NCBI GenBank assembly: GCA_964643615.1
Contig: CAZXTR010000003.1
Location: 1 to 62,987 of the forward strand
DNA length: 62,987 bases
Source of the DNA: CAZXTR01 sp964643615
GTDB lineage: Bacteria; Pseudomonadota; Alphaproteobacteria; CAAHEQ01; UBA3637
Direction: 5' to 3'
The notes below the pieces were generated by a model. That model saw nothing but the letters and a program-made list of their open reading frames with translations, was not told where the DNA came from and made no database searches. Made by a program: the position numbers and the translations under genes. Positions within the stretch are counted from its first letter, which is position 1, and each line of letters opens with the position of its first letter. Positions 8,482 to 17,046 of this stretch are shown one piece after another.

Positions 8482-10272
8482 ATGAAAAAAAGAACGGTTT
8501 GCCTTTTTGTTCTGATAAGTGCTTTCTTATCGGCGTGTGCTTTTTTGATGAATTGGCCGACACAACAACAAAAGCCAACAACAGTTATTCCGGATTCAGA
8601 TACAATGTCCGAAATGGATGAATTGTTCTATGAGATAGTGAAAGATAGATCTTTGCGGGACATTCCAGAAACAGCGGATTTTTCATCCTACTTAGTGGCG
8701 ACGATGGCCAAAAGAGAAAGTGATTTTTTAAGTGCAGGAGATTATTATGCAAAGGCTTCTCAACAAGATCCAAATTATGCAGATTTATATAACCAAACTT
8801 ATTTGATGTATGTATTAGCAGGAGAAATTGACAAATCTGTTCCTTATGCTCAAAAAGTTTTAGAAGTAAATGAAAATAACATTTTATCGAGGTTAGTGTT
8901 GTTTTCATATGCAGTGAAAAATAAAAAATTTGACAAGGCTCAAAATTTTTTAAATATGCAAGGCTCTAACGAAGGCCTTGATCTATACAAAGTGTCATTA
9001 TTGCCATTATTACAATCGTGGATATATGTAGGACAAGGGGAAAAGGAAAAAGCATTAAAAAGCTTATATCCATTATCTCAAAAAGGAGTACTAGAATCGT
9101 TATATTATTTACATGTAGGATTAATTGCAGATTATTTTAATGATGTCCAAAAAGCTGAACAAGCTTATGATGAGTTAGCAAAAATGGAAACACCTTCTTT
9201 GCACGGTTTAATGGTGATGTACGATTTTTATAAAAGGAAGCAACTGTTGGAAAAACGACCATCGTTTATGCAAGCGTATCTAAAAGAAAAGGCGTCTAAT
9301 TTTATTTCCAGAGATTTAATGATGAACCCTTCTGAAATGTATCAGGCAAAGGATGTGAAACACGGGATGTCGATGGCTTTTTTCGACATGGCTAGTTTAG
9401 TAAGTCAATCTGATAATTACGAAGTGAGTTTGTATTTAATACGGTTAGCCTCTGATTTAGACCCATCTGCTTCTATTAATCAATTATTTTTAGGCGAAAT
9501 ATTGGAAGCGATGGGACAATACAAAGAAGCAAATAAGGTTTACCGTTCGTTGACGAAAAAAAGTGATTTATATTTATCTATGCAACTTCGGCTTGCTTCC
9601 AGCTTAATTAAGATGGAACAATCCAAAGAGGCAAAAGATGTTTTATTGAATATGATTGAAACTAATCCAAAAGTCCCTATTTATCATTTGATGCTTGGTG
9701 ATTTATATCGAAACGATGAAAAATATAGAGATGCTTTGGAGGCATATCAAAACGCATTAAATAAAGTACAAAACAAAGGTGAATCTCAAGTCGCTGTATT
9801 ATATTTTAATATGGCTATTTGTTATGAAAATTTGGATAAAAATAATAGTGCTAAAGTGAAAGATTTGTTAGAAAAAGCTATTCAGCTTGATTCCACGAAT
9901 CCAGTATATTTAAATTATTTAGGCTATACATTGGCCGAGCAGGGCAAAGATCTACAAAAGGCATTGGATGTGGTGAAGTTGGCTTTAAAACAAGCCCCGA
10001 ATGATAGCAATATTTTAGATAGTTTAGGGTGGATTTATTATAAAATGAAAGATTATGAAAAAGCGTTACCTATTATGGAAAAAGCGGTGGAAAAAGAACC
10101 GGGAAACGCCATTATTAATGAGCATTTAGGCGATATTTATTGGCGCGTAGGGCGATTGAAAGATGCACGTTTCCAATGGGCGCATGCGCGGACGCTTAAA
10201 GAATATGCGACGGATGGACTCCGTCGCCGCATTGATGAAAAAATGGAAAAAGGCTTGTCTAAGGAAAAGTAA
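8482..10272 (+). CDS. TPR-repeat lipoprotein
   Basis: Predicted outer-membrane or periplasmic lipoprotein of about 596 residues. The signal peptide ends in a lipobox LSAC with Cys19. An in-frame start about 150 bases upstream would bury this signal, so the ATG at 8482 is chosen, although no clear Shine-Dalgarno precedes it. Many tetratricopeptide repeats follow, clearest near the C-terminus (LGWIYYKMKDYEKALPIMEKA, then LGDIYWRVGRLKDAR; quoted in parts). The architecture matches a TPR lipoprotein widespread in alphaproteobacteria, of unknown scaffold function. TATACT at 8422-8427 is a possible -10. Confidence 0.85.
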   Translation: MKKRTVCLFVLISAFLSACAFLMNWPTQQQKPTTVIPDSDTMSEMDELFYEIVKDRSLRDIPETADFSSYLVATMAKRESDFLSAGDYYAKASQQDPNYADLYNQTYLMYVLAGEIDKSVPYAQKVLEVNENNILSRLVLFSYAVKNKKFDKAQNFLNMQGSNEGLDLYKVSLLPLLQSWIYVGQGEKEKALKSLYPLSQKGVLESLYYLHVGLIADYFNDVQKAEQAYDELAKMETPSLHGLMVMYDFYKRKQLLEKRPSFMQAYLKEKASNFISRDLMMNPSEMYQAKDVKHGMSMAFFDMASLVSQSDNYEVSLYLIRLASDLDPSASINQLFLGEILEAMGQYKEANKVYRSLTKKSDLYLSMQLRLASSLIKMEQSKEAKDVLLNMIETNPKVPIYHLMLGDLYRNDEKYRDALEAYQNALNKVQNKGESQVAVLYFNMAICYENLDKNNSAKVKDLLEKAIQLDSTNPVYLNYLGYTLAEQGKDLQKALDVVKLALKQAPNDSNILDSLGWIYYKMKDYEKALPIMEKAVEKEPGNAIINEHLGDIYWRVGRLKDARFQWAHARTLKEYATDGLRRRIDEKMEKGLSKEK

Positions 10273-10276
10273 GATC

Positions 10277-11287
10277 TTATTGAAGATTTTCAAATCCAGG
10301 AAGTAATGCCTGTTGAACATTGTAAGGCAAATCTTTGTGGGCAATGGTTTTTAGCATAAGTTTTAAGGTCGAGATATCTTCATTTGTTTTAATGGAGGCA
10401 GGAGTATATGTTTTTTGAAAATTTTTTATTTTTTCCAAAATCTGTTTCAATCCTTCTAGTACTCGATATTGTGAATCTGTATAAGGAAATAGTCTATTAT
10501 CAGAATATATTGGTTCCCTTTCTATGATTCTTTCGCAGGATTTTTGAATATTAATTGCTTTATCGAATTGTTCTTGTTGTGGAATCTTATAAATACAATC
10601 AAGTAGGTTAATAATATGAGCCAATGACGCATGCTTTAAAGCAAAAGACAAAAGGCTGTCTTTTGAAGCATTATGATGTGCGAGATTGATATTTTTAAAC
10701 AATGCCTTGTTTGTAGAAGAAAGCGGGGAAGGCAATAGGCGATAATAAAATCCAGGAGATGGGGATTGTCGCAAATAATACATTAAGGCATTATCTTTTA
10801 TATTGCATAAACCAAGCTCTCCATATTTTGGGATAAAGTTAATATCTGCCCCACATTCAACCATTTTCGCGCCAGCATCGAAATTTGGTCGATGCGATGC
10901 AAAGGCAAATAGTGCCATATTTTTTTGATCTTGTGTCTTGTGTGGAAGCAAATAAGGAATTGCGAAGAAACAATCCTTTTGAATAGCCAGTTCTAGCAAA
11001 TCGGCTGGTTTTTCTAGACAAGGGACGTAGTTTACAACATCTGGCGTTGTGCGAATGATTTTTTTAAAAATGGTTTCATAACACCAAAACGGCACACGGT
11101 TGCTCCTATCTTTACAATCAGACATAATCTTCAAAAGAGAATTATAATTATCCGTTAATTTTGATGCAGCTTGCTGTTCTGTAGATATTGTTGAGGAAAG
11201 CGCATAATACGCTTTTTTTAATTGTTTTTTAAAAAGGGGAGAATTTACCTGGATAGGAGTTTTTTTATCAACCATATTAACACTCAT
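10277..11287 (-). CDS. Unknown protein with degenerate ankyrin-like helices
   Basis: 336 residues with no signal peptide or membrane segment. The middle part (about residues 88-185) reads like loose ankyrin repeats: LLELAIQKDCFFAIPYLL, then AKMVECGADIN, then DNALMYYLRQSP. The rest is helical and Lys-rich. No enzyme motif is visible. Ankyrin proteins of secretion-competent host-associated bacteria are often effectors, and a VirD4 gene is in this window, but the effector role is inference. A second ATG 12 bases inside is possible. Neither start has a good Shine-Dalgarno, and the predicted transcript start leaves a leader of only about 9-20 bases. Confidence 0.6.
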   Translation of the reverse strand: MSVNMVDKKTPIQVNSPLFKKQLKKAYYALSSTISTEQQAASKLTDNYNSLLKIMSDCKDRSNRVPFWCYETIFKKIIRTTPDVVNYVPCLEKPADLLELAIQKDCFFAIPYLLPHKTQDQKNMALFAFASHRPNFDAGAKMVECGADINFIPKYGELGLCNIKDNALMYYLRQSPSPGFYYRLLPSPLSSTNKALFKNINLAHHNASKDSLLSFALKHASLAHIINLLDCIYKIPQQEQFDKAINIQKSCERIIEREPIYSDNRLFPYTDSQYRVLEGLKQILEKIKNFQKTYTPASIKTNEDISTLKLMLKTIAHKDLPYNVQQALLPGFENLQ

Positions 11288-11302
11288 TTTTTAATTTATA
11301 AC

Positions 11303-11331
11303 ATTATACCATAAATAAAAGCGGTTGTCAA
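11303..11331 (-). promoter_or_regulatory. Consensus sigma-70 promoter of the ankyrin-like gene
   Basis: On the minus strand, TTGACA (11331-11326) and TATAAT (11308-11303) are separated by exactly 17 bp, a perfect consensus promoter. It points at the ankyrin-like gene starting at 11287. The -35 lies inside a perfect inverted repeat (11325-11344), which suggests repressor control. Confidence 0.8.
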
Positions 11332-11344
11332 AAATGTTTGACAA
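11325..11344. repeat. Perfect inverted repeat, operator-like
   Basis: TTGTCAAA-AATG-TTTGACAA is an 8-bp perfect palindrome with a 4-bp centre. It overlaps the -35 box of the leftward promoter and lies about 20 bp upstream of the rightward rmuC promoter. It has the size and symmetry of a dimeric repressor site. No regulator is identified. Confidence 0.55.
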
Positions 11345-11362
11345 AAATAAAAAAAGAAAAAG

Positions 11363-11390
11363 TTGAAATTTCCTCTATTTTATCTATAAT
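11363..11390 (+). promoter_or_regulatory. Putative rmuC promoter
   Basis: TTGAAA (11363-11368), a 16-bp spacer and TATAAT (11385-11390), 27 bp before the rmuC start codon. The element is divergent from the ankyrin-like gene promoter. Confidence 0.6.
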
Positions 11391-11417
11391 TAAAAAATAT
11401 CGCTAGAGGAATAAAAA

Positions 11418-12521
11418 ATGCAAAGCACATTAATTATTTTGACAATTATTTTAATTATTAATTTAGGATTGATGCTTTATGTTTTTTCATCAATAAAGCA
11501 ATCGGAAACTCTATCTCAAGAACTAGGACATTTAGAACATAGTCATAAAGAAGATGCTGCGCTTTTGCGTCAAGAATTAAATGCAAGTCTTTTGGGTTTT
11601 AATAATTCTATTCGTCAATCTGTAGAAGGGCAATTGGATAAGATGCGTGCAACAGTTGACGAAAAATTACAAACAACTTTGGAAAAAAGAATTGGAGAAT
11701 CTTTTTCGCAAGTGAGTGAACGGTTGGAAAAGGTCCATCGAGGATTGGGTGAAATGCAAAGTTTGGCTTTAGGTGTTGGAGATTTAAAACGCGTTTTAAC
11801 GAATGTGAAGACACGTGGTGTGTGGGGCGAAGTTCAATTAGGGGCTTTGTTGGAAGAAATGTTGTCTCCTGAACAATTTCTAAAAAACGTCAAGATTAAA
11901 GAAGGAACAAGTGAAGCTGTTGAATATGCCGTTCGTCTGCCAGATGGACTTATCCCTATTGATGCAAAATTTCCATATGAAGATTATGAACGATTGGTGA
12001 ATGCTTCGGAAAAGGGGGATGCCGCAGCTGTGGAATTATCGGCGTTGGACTTGGAAAAACGTATCAAAACAGAAGCAAAGCGTATCAGTGAAAAATATAT
12101 AGATGTTCCAAAAACAACAGATTTTGCTATTATGTTTTTACCAACGGAAGGGTTGTATGCTGAAGTCATGCGCCGCGCGGGGTTGTCGGCAGAAGTACAG
12201 CACAAGTTTAAAGTAACAATTACAGGGCCGAGCACGTTGGGAGCTATTTTAAATAGCCTTCAAATTGGTTTTAAAACATTGGTGATACAAAAACGTTCCT
12301 CGGAAGTGTGGAAAACTCTAGGTGAAGCGAGAAATGAATTTGAAAAATATGCTTTGTGGGTGGATAAAGTCAAAAACCATTTGTATCAAGCTGGAAAAAC
12401 TTTAGATGAGGCAGGGACTCGGACAAAGGCAATTGAAAGAAAGCTTCGGGATTTATCAGATACGTCTCAGGTTATCGAAAATGAAACAGACTCAAAACAT
12501 TTGCTATCTGTGATGCATTAA
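11418..12521 (+). CDS. rmuC: DNA recombination protein RmuC
   Basis: Member of the RmuC family, implicated genetically in limiting inverted-repeat recombination. The 367-residue protein has an N-terminal membrane anchor (about residues 3-25), a coiled coil (about 30-115) and the RmuC core beginning GVWGEVQLGALLEE, with PIDAKFPYEDYERL and FLPTEGLYAEVMRR. The core resembles PD-(D/E)xK-type nucleases. GAGG lies about 10 bases before the ATG. The gene appears monocistronic with its own promoter. Confidence 0.93.
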   Translation: MQSTLIILTIILIINLGLMLYVFSSIKQSETLSQELGHLEHSHKEDAALLRQELNASLLGFNNSIRQSVEGQLDKMRATVDEKLQTTLEKRIGESFSQVSERLEKVHRGLGEMQSLALGVGDLKRVLTNVKTRGVWGEVQLGALLEEMLSPEQFLKNVKIKEGTSEAVEYAVRLPDGLIPIDAKFPYEDYERLVNASEKGDAAAVELSALDLEKRIKTEAKRISEKYIDVPKTTDFAIMFLPTEGLYAEVMRRAGLSAEVQHKFKVTITGPSTLGAILNSLQIGFKTLVIQKRSSEVWKTLGEARNEFEKYALWVDKVKNHLYQAGKTLDEAGTRTKAIERKLRDLSDTSQVIENETDSKHLLSVMH

Positions 12522-12546
12522 TGTAAGCAATATCTTATAATTATTA

Positions 12547-12575
12547 TTGACAAAAAATGTGTTGACATGTTAAAT
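12547..12575 (+). promoter_or_regulatory. Putative promoter of the coupled unknown pair
   Basis: TTGACA at 12547-12552, a 17-bp spacer and TTAAAT at 12570-12575. A second TTGACA at 12562-12567 repeats the first 15 bp downstream. The surrounding text CAAAAAATGTGTTGACA resembles the palindrome at 11325-11344, so a shared regulator is possible. Confidence 0.5.
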
Positions 12576-12609
12576 CTTAAAGCCAAATAAACGAAGGAGA
12601 AAGGTATTT

Positions 12610-13236
12610 ATGTCATATGTGGATATGCCGTCAGAGATTGAAAAAGGATCTTTGGAAAGTTTTTTAACAAAATGTGCAAAAGAAATGCCAAATATAAAAG
12701 ATCAATATAAAGAAGACGTCGGCCAATTTTTGAAAAAAAGTTTTTTATTTAATGATCGATTGGTTGAATGTGAAACATTGTGTGTGCCTTCTAATCCTGG
12801 AGCAAATATTAATATGTTGCGGTTACAAGAGGTGTGTAAAAAAGGCTATCCTGCGGCAATGTTGGCATATACGAATTTATGTTATAATAATAATCAAAAA
12901 TCAAACAGTGAGATTTGTTTACAGGAATTGCTTTCGGACGGAACAATAAAAAGATATGTAACAGATGAGCAAAAAGAAATCGCTTTGGTTTTATTAAAAA
13001 AAGGTTCGACAAAAGATGTGCTCGTATCTGATATGCTATGGGATAAAAGAGTTCAACAAAAATGTTCTCTTGTGGACAAAAGAAATGCTTCTGCGATTGC
13101 TAGGCGTATTAATTTTCCAAGGGAGGCTGGTTTTGGTATGATGTTGTTTCCTTGTGGACAAGTTGCTTGGAACAAAAAGTACAAAGCACGATTAACTGTA
13201 CGTGGGGTAGGCGCTCTCAAAGGGATGCAACAGTGA
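12610..13236 (+). CDS. Unknown protein, first of a coupled pair
   Basis: 208 residues, soluble and not recognised. A short stretch (VCKKGYPAAMLAYTNLCYNN) recalls a single Sel1-like helix pair. The protein is relatively Cys-rich and ends in a basic region. AAGGAG lies 10 bases before the ATG. Its stop overlaps the next gene as GTGA, so both are probably translated together. A frameshifted single gene was considered, but the overlap and an internal Shine-Dalgarno favour two genes. Confidence 0.65.
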   Translation: MSYVDMPSEIEKGSLESFLTKCAKEMPNIKDQYKEDVGQFLKKSFLFNDRLVECETLCVPSNPGANINMLRLQEVCKKGYPAAMLAYTNLCYNNNQKSNSEICLQELLSDGTIKRYVTDEQKEIALVLLKKGSTKDVLVSDMLWDKRVQQKCSLVDKRNASAIARRINFPREAGFGMMLFPCGQVAWNKKYKARLTVRGVGALKGMQQ

Positions 13237-13562
13237 AACAAGAACGTAGTTATATGGTTTCTAAGACCGATAAAGGCAACGTCGTTTTCTTTATCAAAGC
13301 TTTAGCGACAGAACCACAAAAAGAAGTAATATTTCTTTATGATGGGGGGCAACATGCCTTATTGCAACGTGGCGAAGAAAATGTTATTTTAGATTATATT
13401 GATACGCGCCTCCCAAAATTGTTAAAAAAACTAGACATGGTTTATATTTCCGAACTTAATTTATCATTTCTAACAGTTCGGGAATATACAGCATCTATTT
13501 CACATGTTCAAAAATTGCCAAATGAAGTTATAGAAAAAATTAACAATATAATAAATAATTAA
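13233..13562 (+). CDS. Unknown protein, second of a coupled pair
   Basis: 109 residues from a GTG start that overlaps the upstream stop (GTGA). AAAGGGA lies about 9 bases before it. An in-frame ATG seven codons later is the alternative. The sequence alternates hydrophobic strands (NVVFFIKAL, EVIFLYDGGQHALL) with helices and could be one small alpha/beta domain. It is not recognised. No signal peptide or membrane helix is seen. Its only context is the preceding unknown gene. Confidence 0.6.
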   Translation: MKQERSYMVSKTDKGNVVFFIKALATEPQKEVIFLYDGGQHALLQRGEENVILDYIDTRLPKLLKKLDMVYISELNLSFLTVREYTASISHVQKLPNEVIEKINNIINN

Positions 13563-13654
13563 ATATTTCTTTAATGATATTAAGATTGTTTTTTCTTGCT
13601 CTTCCTAAGAATTTAGTTTACAAGAAAAAAAACAAAAGACGGAGAGTCATAATC

Positions 13655-15453
13655 ATGGCAAAATATGTTTTTATTTTAGGGGGTGTCGTTTCTAGTTTAG
13701 GGAAGGGAATCGCTTCAGCGTCGTTGGGCGCGCTGTTGCAATCGCGAGGGTACAAAGTTCGTATGCGCAAAATGGATCCTTATTTGAATATTGACCCTGG
13801 GACGATGAGCCCCTATCAACATGGCGAAGTCTTCGTCACAGATGACGGCGCGGAAACAGATTTAGATTTAGGCCATTACGAACGATTTGTTGGGATTTCT
13901 TGCCATCAGACGGATAGTATTTCTGGGGGTAAAATTCATTATAACGTTTTAAATAAAGAACGACGTGGAGAATATTTGGGTGCAACAGTACAAATGATAC
14001 CCCATGTGACAGATGAAATTAAAAACTTTATTCGATCGGATATTACGAACGAAGATTTCGTTCTATACGAAGTTGGAGGGACAGTTGGTGATATTGAAGG
14101 GACTTTATTCTTAGAAGCAGCTCGGCAATTTGCTAATGAGGTAGGCAGAACAAATTGTTGTTTTGTATATTTGACTTTGTTGCCATATATTGAAACGGCC
14201 GGGGAATTAAAAACAAAGCCAACACAGCAAGCGGTTAAAAAATTATTGGAGTCTGGGATTCAAGCGGACGTTTTGTTGTGCCGAAGCAAAAAGTCTTTAT
14301 CTTCAGATGAACGCCGAAAATTAAGTTTGTTTTGTAACGTATCACCAGAAGATGTTGTTGCGGCGTTAGATGTAGACAACATTTATAAAATTCCTTTGGT
14401 GTATCATGAACAAGGTTTGGATATCCAAGTTTTGAAACACTTTGGTTTGTTGGAACAAGCGCCAGCTCCAGATTTGAAAAAATGGTCGGATATTATTCAA
14501 ATTGTCCAAAATCCAGAACATGAAATAAAAATTGCAGCTGTGGGAAAATATTGCGGCTTACTTGATGCGTATAAATCTTTAAATGAAGCGCTTTCCCATG
14601 GTGGTATTGCGAATAAAACAAAAGTGAATGTGGATTGGATTGATAGTGAAAGTTTGGAACCTTTATCGGAAGATGAAGTGACTTTAAGGTTAAAAGAATA
14701 CCAAGGGATTCTTGTTCCCGNNNNNNNNNNNNNNNNNNNNNNNNNNNNNNNNNNNNNNNNNNNNNNNNNNNNNNNNNNNNNNNNNNNNNNNNNNNNNNNN
14801 NNNNNNNNNNNNNNNNNNNNTCGGAAGATGAAGTGACTTTAAGGTTAAAAGAATACCAAGGGATTCTTGTTCCCGGTGGTTTTGGAACGCGTGGAATAGA
14901 AGGGAAAATAAAAGCTATCACATATGCCCGCACGCATAAAGTTCCTTTTTTAGGAATCTGCTTGGGTATGCAAATGGCGGTTATTGAAGCCTGCCGCAAT
15001 TTGTTAGGCATTAAAAATGCAAACTCTAGTGAAATGACTAAGGATTGTACTCCCGTTATTAATCGTATAAAAATTTTAGAAAAGGATGGTCAAAAAGTGA
15101 TTCTTCTTGAAGAGTGTAATCTTGGAGGTACAATGCGATTGGGCGCATATCCTGCGGTCTTAAAACCAGGAACGTTAATATCTAAAATTTATGAAGGGGC
15201 GAGTGAAATTAAAGAACGTCATCGCCACCGTTATGAAATGGATATTTCTTACGAACAAGCACTTGGCGAACGGGGCTTTATCGTTTGTGGAAAGTCATCA
15301 GATGGTTTGTTGCCTGAGGTGATTGAAATTTCAGAACACCCATTTTTTATTGCATGTCAATTTCACCCCGAATTAAAATCAAAACCATTTGCCATTGCGC
15401 CGTTGTTTAGAGCGTTTGTCAAATCGGCGTTAGAACAATCTGAATTGTTTTAA
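13655..15453 (+). CDS. pyrG: CTP synthase, interrupted by an assembly gap
   Basis: Makes CTP from UTP, ATP and glutamine. The synthetase domain starts MAKYVFILGGVVSSLGKG and shows the dimer/GTPase-fold motifs (MDPYLNIDPGTMSPYQHGEV). The glutaminase domain has the nucleophile loop LGICLGMQ and the HPE motif near the C-terminus (QFHPELKSKPF). The raw reading frame breaks at 100 Ns, and the 55 bases before the gap are repeated exactly after it. Removing the Ns and one copy joins 13655-14720 to 14876-15453 in frame, giving 547 residues, against 545 in E. coli. The gene is almost certainly intact in the organism. GGAGAG precedes the ATG; an upstream in-frame start is rejected. Confidence 0.95.
14666..14875 (+). 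repeat. 55-bp exact direct repeat flanking the gap
   Basis: Bases 14666-14720 and 14821-14875 are identical and sit on either side of the N run. This is what two contig ends sharing a k-mer-sized overlap give when a scaffolder joins them without merging. It is not a biological duplication. Confidence 0.95.
14721..14820. other. Assembly gap (100 N)
   Basis: Exactly 100 undetermined bases, the conventional placeholder for a gap of unknown size. The flanking identity indicates the true gap length is -55, so no sequence is missing. Confidence 0.99.
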
Positions 15454-15459
15454 AATTCC

Positions 15460-15487
15460 TTGATTTTAATATAATTGACGTTATACT
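15460..15487 (+). promoter_or_regulatory. Putative promoter of the MscS gene
   Basis: TTGATT (15460-15465), 16-bp spacer, TATACT (15482-15487). A 7-bp inverted repeat TACTAGA/TCTAGTA (15484-15490 and 15506-15512) overlaps the -10 and initial transcribed region. A GAATC (GANTC) methylation-type site lies at 15495-15499, between the arms. Confidence 0.45.
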
Positions 15488-15523
15488 AGAGATAGAATCA
15501 AGCATTCTAGTAAGGGGGAAAAT

Positions 15524-16663
15524 ATGTTTAAATTACCAAAATGGTGGATAGATGAAGAAATATGGTTAAGTCGAATTTCTGCTTTTTGGGATGTTTTTTT
15601 AATGGTCTTTATTGCCTTTTTGATTTATCTTAACCGAGACATTGGTTATATGGATACTTGGAGCAATATTTTATTAATATGCAGTGCGTTACTTATCATC
15701 TACATTTTGTTTCGTACAGTTCACCGCTTTGAACGCATCTTAAATGAACCTTACTTTGATTTTGAAGGTAATTTAGTGGTTAAAAAATATTCTTGGATTG
15801 CCAAGCGCGTCATTAACCCGTTTTTTTTGTTTGTGGCTTTTCTAGTTTTAACAGCGTTATTCAAAATACAGTTTCAATTTTTGAAATGGTTGGAAAAAGG
15901 TTTTGAATTTGCTGGATTGACAGTATCTGTTCGCACGATTATTATATCTGGTTTTGTGTTTTTAGGATTGCTTGTAGGGACAAGATTTATTCAACGTATT
16001 GTTTTGTCAAAATTAAAAGATTCTGTAGAAATGGGAATAGCTTTTAAAAATTCCTTGTTATCTGGGATTGGATTCCTCGGTCTTATATTAGCAGTTTGTG
16101 GTTTTTTGACGTCGCTAGGGGCAAATATTTTGCCATTTATAATTTTGGTTTTTTTGTTTTCCACAGGCTTATTTTTAGGGTTTAAGGAGGCTATTCAAAA
16201 TTTTATGGCGGGGTTAGTTATTCTTTGGGAACGTCCCATTAAAATAGGGGATTGGATTGTTCTGGATGGAGAAGAAGGTTTCGTCCGAAAAATTACACTT
16301 TGTTCGACGCAAATAGAAACATTTGATAAAGCATCTATCATTTTCCCTAACTCGAAAATTATTTCTGGAAAAATCGAGAATTGGACACACATGGATACAA
16401 TTGGCAGAACGGAAGTCAATATAATATTTCCTTATGGAACAAAGCTAGATCCTGTGAAAAAGATTTTGTTAAAAGTTGCAAAAAATCATCCAAGTGTTTT
16501 GGAAACTCCTGTTCCATCTGTGGTCGTGATAGATATCCCAGAACGTAGAGTAACGCTTTCTTTGCGTTGTTTTATTCCGAATAAGGTGCAAAGGCTTTCT
16601 ATTGCAAACACATTGCGCGAAGAAATTTATAATGCGCTTATGAAAGCTAAAATTAAGGTTTAG
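15524..16663 (+). CDS. Small-conductance mechanosensitive channel, MscS family
   Basis: Inner-membrane tension-gated channel that releases osmolytes on hypo-osmotic shock. About five hydrophobic helices occupy residues 10-220 of 379. They are followed by the MscS beta domain (NFMAGLVILWERPIKIGDW, then VRKITLCSTQIETFD and IIFPNS) and a C-terminal alpha/beta domain. That is more helices than the three of E. coli MscS, as in many YbdG/YnaI-type members. AGGGGG precedes the ATG. The 3' end overlaps the convergent lipoprotein gene by 11 bp. Confidence 0.9.
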   Translation: MFKLPKWWIDEEIWLSRISAFWDVFLMVFIAFLIYLNRDIGYMDTWSNILLICSALLIIYILFRTVHRFERILNEPYFDFEGNLVVKKYSWIAKRVINPFFLFVAFLVLTALFKIQFQFLKWLEKGFEFAGLTVSVRTIIISGFVFLGLLVGTRFIQRIVLSKLKDSVEMGIAFKNSLLSGIGFLGLILAVCGFLTSLGANILPFIILVFLFSTGLFLGFKEAIQNFMAGLVILWERPIKIGDWIVLDGEEGFVRKITLCSTQIETFDKASIIFPNSKIISGKIENWTHMDTIGRTEVNIIFPYGTKLDPVKKILLKVAKNHPSVLETPVPSVVVIDIPERRVTLSLRCFIPNKVQRLSIANTLREEIYNALMKAKIKV

Positions 16664-16949
16664 TTGTTTTAAGACACTTATACAACGCTGTATTAGGGGT
16701 GAAAAGACGACAGTTGAAATAATCTATATCAATCAGTTCGGCAGGGATGTTGTGGCTTTGGCATTCAAGATTTGCTATTTGTAAAAGTTCTGACGGGGAG
16801 GTGGTCCATCCATTATAGCAAATTGCTATGACTTCTTTAGTTGATTGTCCAAAAGGATGAATAAAACCAGCTTCTCGTCTAGTGTCGACATAGGGGGCAC
16901 AAGCAGTTAGAAACAAAAAAAACAAAATAATAATATAAAAAGGTTTCAT
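16653..16949 (-). CDS. Small lipoprotein of unknown function
   Basis: 98 residues with a hydrophobic signal segment and lipobox LTAC, so the mature protein starts at Cys17 and is membrane-anchored. The mature part has four further cysteines, consistent with periplasmic disulfides, and the segment AICYNGWTTSPSELLQIANLEC. I recall similar small alphaproteobacterial lipoproteins but know no function. The 3' end overlaps the MscS gene. Confidence 0.7.
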   Translation of the reverse strand: MKPFYIIILFFLFLTACAPYVDTRREAGFIHPFGQSTKEVIAICYNGWTTSPSELLQIANLECQSHNIPAELIDIDYFNCRLFTPNTALYKCLKTTKP

Positions 16950-17046
16950 AAGAGTGGACTTTCATATGTGATTATGTAAAATTAACCTAAAATATACTTT
17001 ATATACTTTATAATTTGAATCAAAGAAAAAAGAAAGGTTTTATTTA

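Noticed and set aside
12610..13562. One gene broken by a frameshift
   Set aside because: The two frames overlap by a GTGA junction with an AGGGA ribosome site, and both have sensible ends. This looks like ordinary translational coupling.
14666..14875. Real tandem duplication or insertion in pyrG
   Set aside because: The exact 55-bp repeat lies symmetrically around a 100-N placeholder and its removal restores the normal protein length.
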